Shown here: one piece after another, positions 53,083-54,111 of the stretch
How the letters are laid out: each line of letters opens with the position of its first letter
Numbering within the stretch: the first letter of the stretch is position 1
DNA from: CAXGTL01 sp964012725
GTDB taxonomy: Archaea > Nanobdellota > Nanobdellia > Woesearchaeales > CAXGTL01
Reading direction: 5' to 3'
Length of the DNA: 54,111 bases
NCBI GenBank assembly: GCA_964012725.1
Contig: CAXGTL010000003.1
Location: 1-54,111, forward strand
The notes under the pieces: model-generated
What the model was told of the DNA's origin: nothing
Databases searched by the model: none
Seen by the model: only the letters and a program-made list of their open reading frames with translations
Program-made: the position numbers and the translations under genes

Positions 53083-53484
53083 TTATTCTTCAACAACTAC
53101 ATTTCCTCTTGTTCCAGGATGTAATGCACAGATATAATCAAAGCTTCCAGCTTTATCAAATGTATAACTAAATACACCATCTTTTTCTAGAACATCTGAT
53201 TTTATATATGGTCTACTTGAAGATACAAGATGTTTCATATCATCCATATTAGTCCATGTTACAGTTCCACCAACTTTTACAGTTAATGTTGCTGGGACAA
53301 ATTCACCATCTACAATTTGTATATTGCCTTCTGCAGGTGCTTCTGGTTCCATAGGCTCAACTGGTTCTACTGGTTCAGTAGGTTCTGCGGGTGTAGGTTC
53401 TATAGGTTCTTCATCCATAGGTACTGCACATCCAACTAACATCATTAGAACAAGCAAAACAGCTAAAATTAATATTTTTTTCAT
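53083..53484 (-). CDS. Cupredoxin-like lipoprotein
   Basis: 133 residues. It has a signal peptide with a lipobox (LVGC, Cys19), then a Pro/Glu-rich linker (about 24-52), followed by a plastocyanin/amicyanin-like domain. Copper ligands are His85 (KHLV), Cys119 and His122 in YICALHPGTRG. The axial Met found in CxxHPxM is Thr125 here. It should be an extracellular electron-transfer protein if copper binds. GAGGTGATT precedes the ATG. No oxidase or reductase partner is visible in the window. Confidence 0.75.
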   Translation of the reverse strand: MKKILILAVLLVLMMLVGCAVPMDEEPIEPTPAEPTEPVEPVEPMEPEAPAEGNIQIVDGEFVPATLTVKVGGTVTWTNMDDMKHLVSSSRPYIKSDVLEKDGVFSYTFDKAGSFDYICALHPGTRGNVVVEE

Positions 53485-53564
53485 CTAATCACCTCTTATT
53501 TTAATTTAATTGTTTTTATTTACTATTTATAACTTTATTCTATATAAATCTTTGTGTAAATTAA

Positions 53565-53897
53565 TTACTTTCTCTTCTTTTTACCTTTAACTAACCAATT
53601 ATGTGTTAACCAAAATATTATTGAAAACAAAAATGCTGCAAATGCAAAATAAACAATTTTTAATATTCCAGAACCAAAAGCTCCATGTCCTATTTTTCCA
53701 TATCCTGCTTTTTTGTACATATATGATTTTGCAAAACCACATGAACCAGTTTTATCATATGTTATATTTTTACTTGTTATAGTTTTATATAAATTTGCAT
53801 TGATCATATCTTCAACAGCTTCTTCTTCAACTTCTGCATAGACTAAACTAACACTTAATAATAAAACTATTAATAATATGGTACATAATTTATTCAT
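53565..53897 (-). CDS. Small membrane protein with signal peptide
   Basis: 110 residues. It has a signal peptide (1-21, ending VYA), an acidic stretch, a Gly/Lys/Tyr-rich segment with one Cys, and a C-terminal membrane helix (about 79-96) with basic tail (KGKKKRK), giving an N-outside orientation. A GAGGCG site precedes the ATG. It lies between the cupredoxin and a DUF2892 gene on the same strand. No family recognised. Confidence 0.5.
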   Translation of the reverse strand: MNKLCTILLIVLLLSVSLVYAEVEEEAVEDMINANLYKTITSKNITYDKTGSCGFAKSYMYKKAGYGKIGHGAFGSGILKIVYFAFAAFLFSIIFWLTHNWLVKGKKKRK

Positions 53898-53924
53898 TTT
53901 ATATCGCCTCTTATTATTTTTTAT

Positions 53925-54110
53925 TTATTCTTTTTTACAAGTATTGATCTTAAACAATGTATATGGCCAACAAAAACCTGTAAACACTGTAATCAACAAC
54001 AATGCAGCCAAAACAAACCACCAATAACTATATGCATATCCTAAATATGCTAATATTAAAACCAGAATCACTCTAATAATTTTATCAGTTTTACCAACAT
54101 TTTTTTCCAT
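53925..54110 (-). CDS. DUF2892-family small membrane protein
   Basis: 61 residues. An N-terminal MEKNVGKTDKIIRVILV is followed by two membrane helices (about 13-28 and 30-52, the second with FTGFCWPYTL). This matches the two-helix DUF2892 (YgaP membrane part) family, whose role is not known. The start is at the window edge, so promoter and ribosome binding site are not visible. It heads a group of three minus-strand genes with the small membrane protein and the cupredoxin. Confidence 0.75.
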   Translation of the reverse strand: MEKNVGKTDKIIRVILVLILAYLGYAYSYWWFVLAALLLITVFTGFCWPYTLFKINTCKKE

Positions 54111-54111
54111 A

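Noticed and set aside
1..54111. tRNA, rRNA or replication origin
   Set aside because: I found no cloverleaf with a TTCGA-type arm, no rRNA-like conserved sequence and no origin-binding repeat cluster near a Cdc6 gene.

Overview
The window is very AT-rich archaeal DNA, most likely from a small-genome DPANN archaeon of the Woesearchaeota/Pacearchaeota type (lineage is my inference). The archaeal signs are archaeal asparaginyl-tRNA synthetase, deoxyhypusine synthase, the tRNA G10 methyltransferase, HerA and Mre11. TATA boxes of the TTTATATA type lie about 25-28 nt before many start codons, so those mRNAs look leaderless; the other genes carry a GAGGTG-type ribosome binding site. There are no rRNAs, no tRNAs that I can recognise, and no CRISPR array. 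Coding density is high.

Layout. Positions 1-293 hold a candidate structured RNA. 294-4378 carries a secreted Lon-like protease, the divergent tRNA methyltransferase, a DUF192 protein and a coiled-coil/winged-helix protein. 4809-10044 carries two large secreted proteins (an S-layer-like repeat protein and a membrane-anchored stalk protein). 10149-15051 has a long coiled-coil protein, a MEMO-family protein, a possible HTH/PIN toxin-antitoxin-like pair and a ribbon-helix-helix protein. 15142-19438 is a DNA-repair cluster: HerA ATPase, two unrecognised helical proteins, Mre11. 19462-40201 is dominated by one 6008-residue surface protein, preceded by an overlapping ribbon-helix-helix gene and followed by a CPBP intramembrane protease gene; I read these three as one operon. 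40480-54110 is mostly housekeeping: AsnRS, a bacterial-type tRNA-guanine transglycosylase, deoxyhypusine synthase, thioredoxin reductase, glutamate dehydrogenase-family enzyme, DEAD-box helicase, M42 peptidase, class III aminotransferase, a cupredoxin lipoprotein and small membrane proteins.

Two things stand out. First, the giant surface protein operon. The protein has an N-terminal membrane anchor, two lectin-like sandwich modules, acidic spacers, beta-helices, two FG-GAP propellers, Ig-like repeats, a juxtamembrane stalk domain shared with the protein at 8707-10044, and an extremely basic cytoplasmic region with an 11-lysine run. It contains an exact 1,077-bp-period tandem duplication and an older duplication of about 850 residues. 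Host or neighbour attachment is the natural guess, but it is inference. Second, a 117-119 bp element occurs twice (3641-3757 and 50207-50325). Both copies fold identically, with six compensatory base-pair changes, and each is bordered by a 10-bp direct repeat (one perfect, one 9/10). It behaves like a miniature mobile element whose folded form is under selection, and I do not recognise it as a described family.

Promoter architecture is also unusual. At 2139-2221 two divergent genes share one palindromic TATA box centred in a near-perfect dyad that includes both start regions. At 13201-13240 two divergent genes use interlocked, exactly symmetric TATA boxes.
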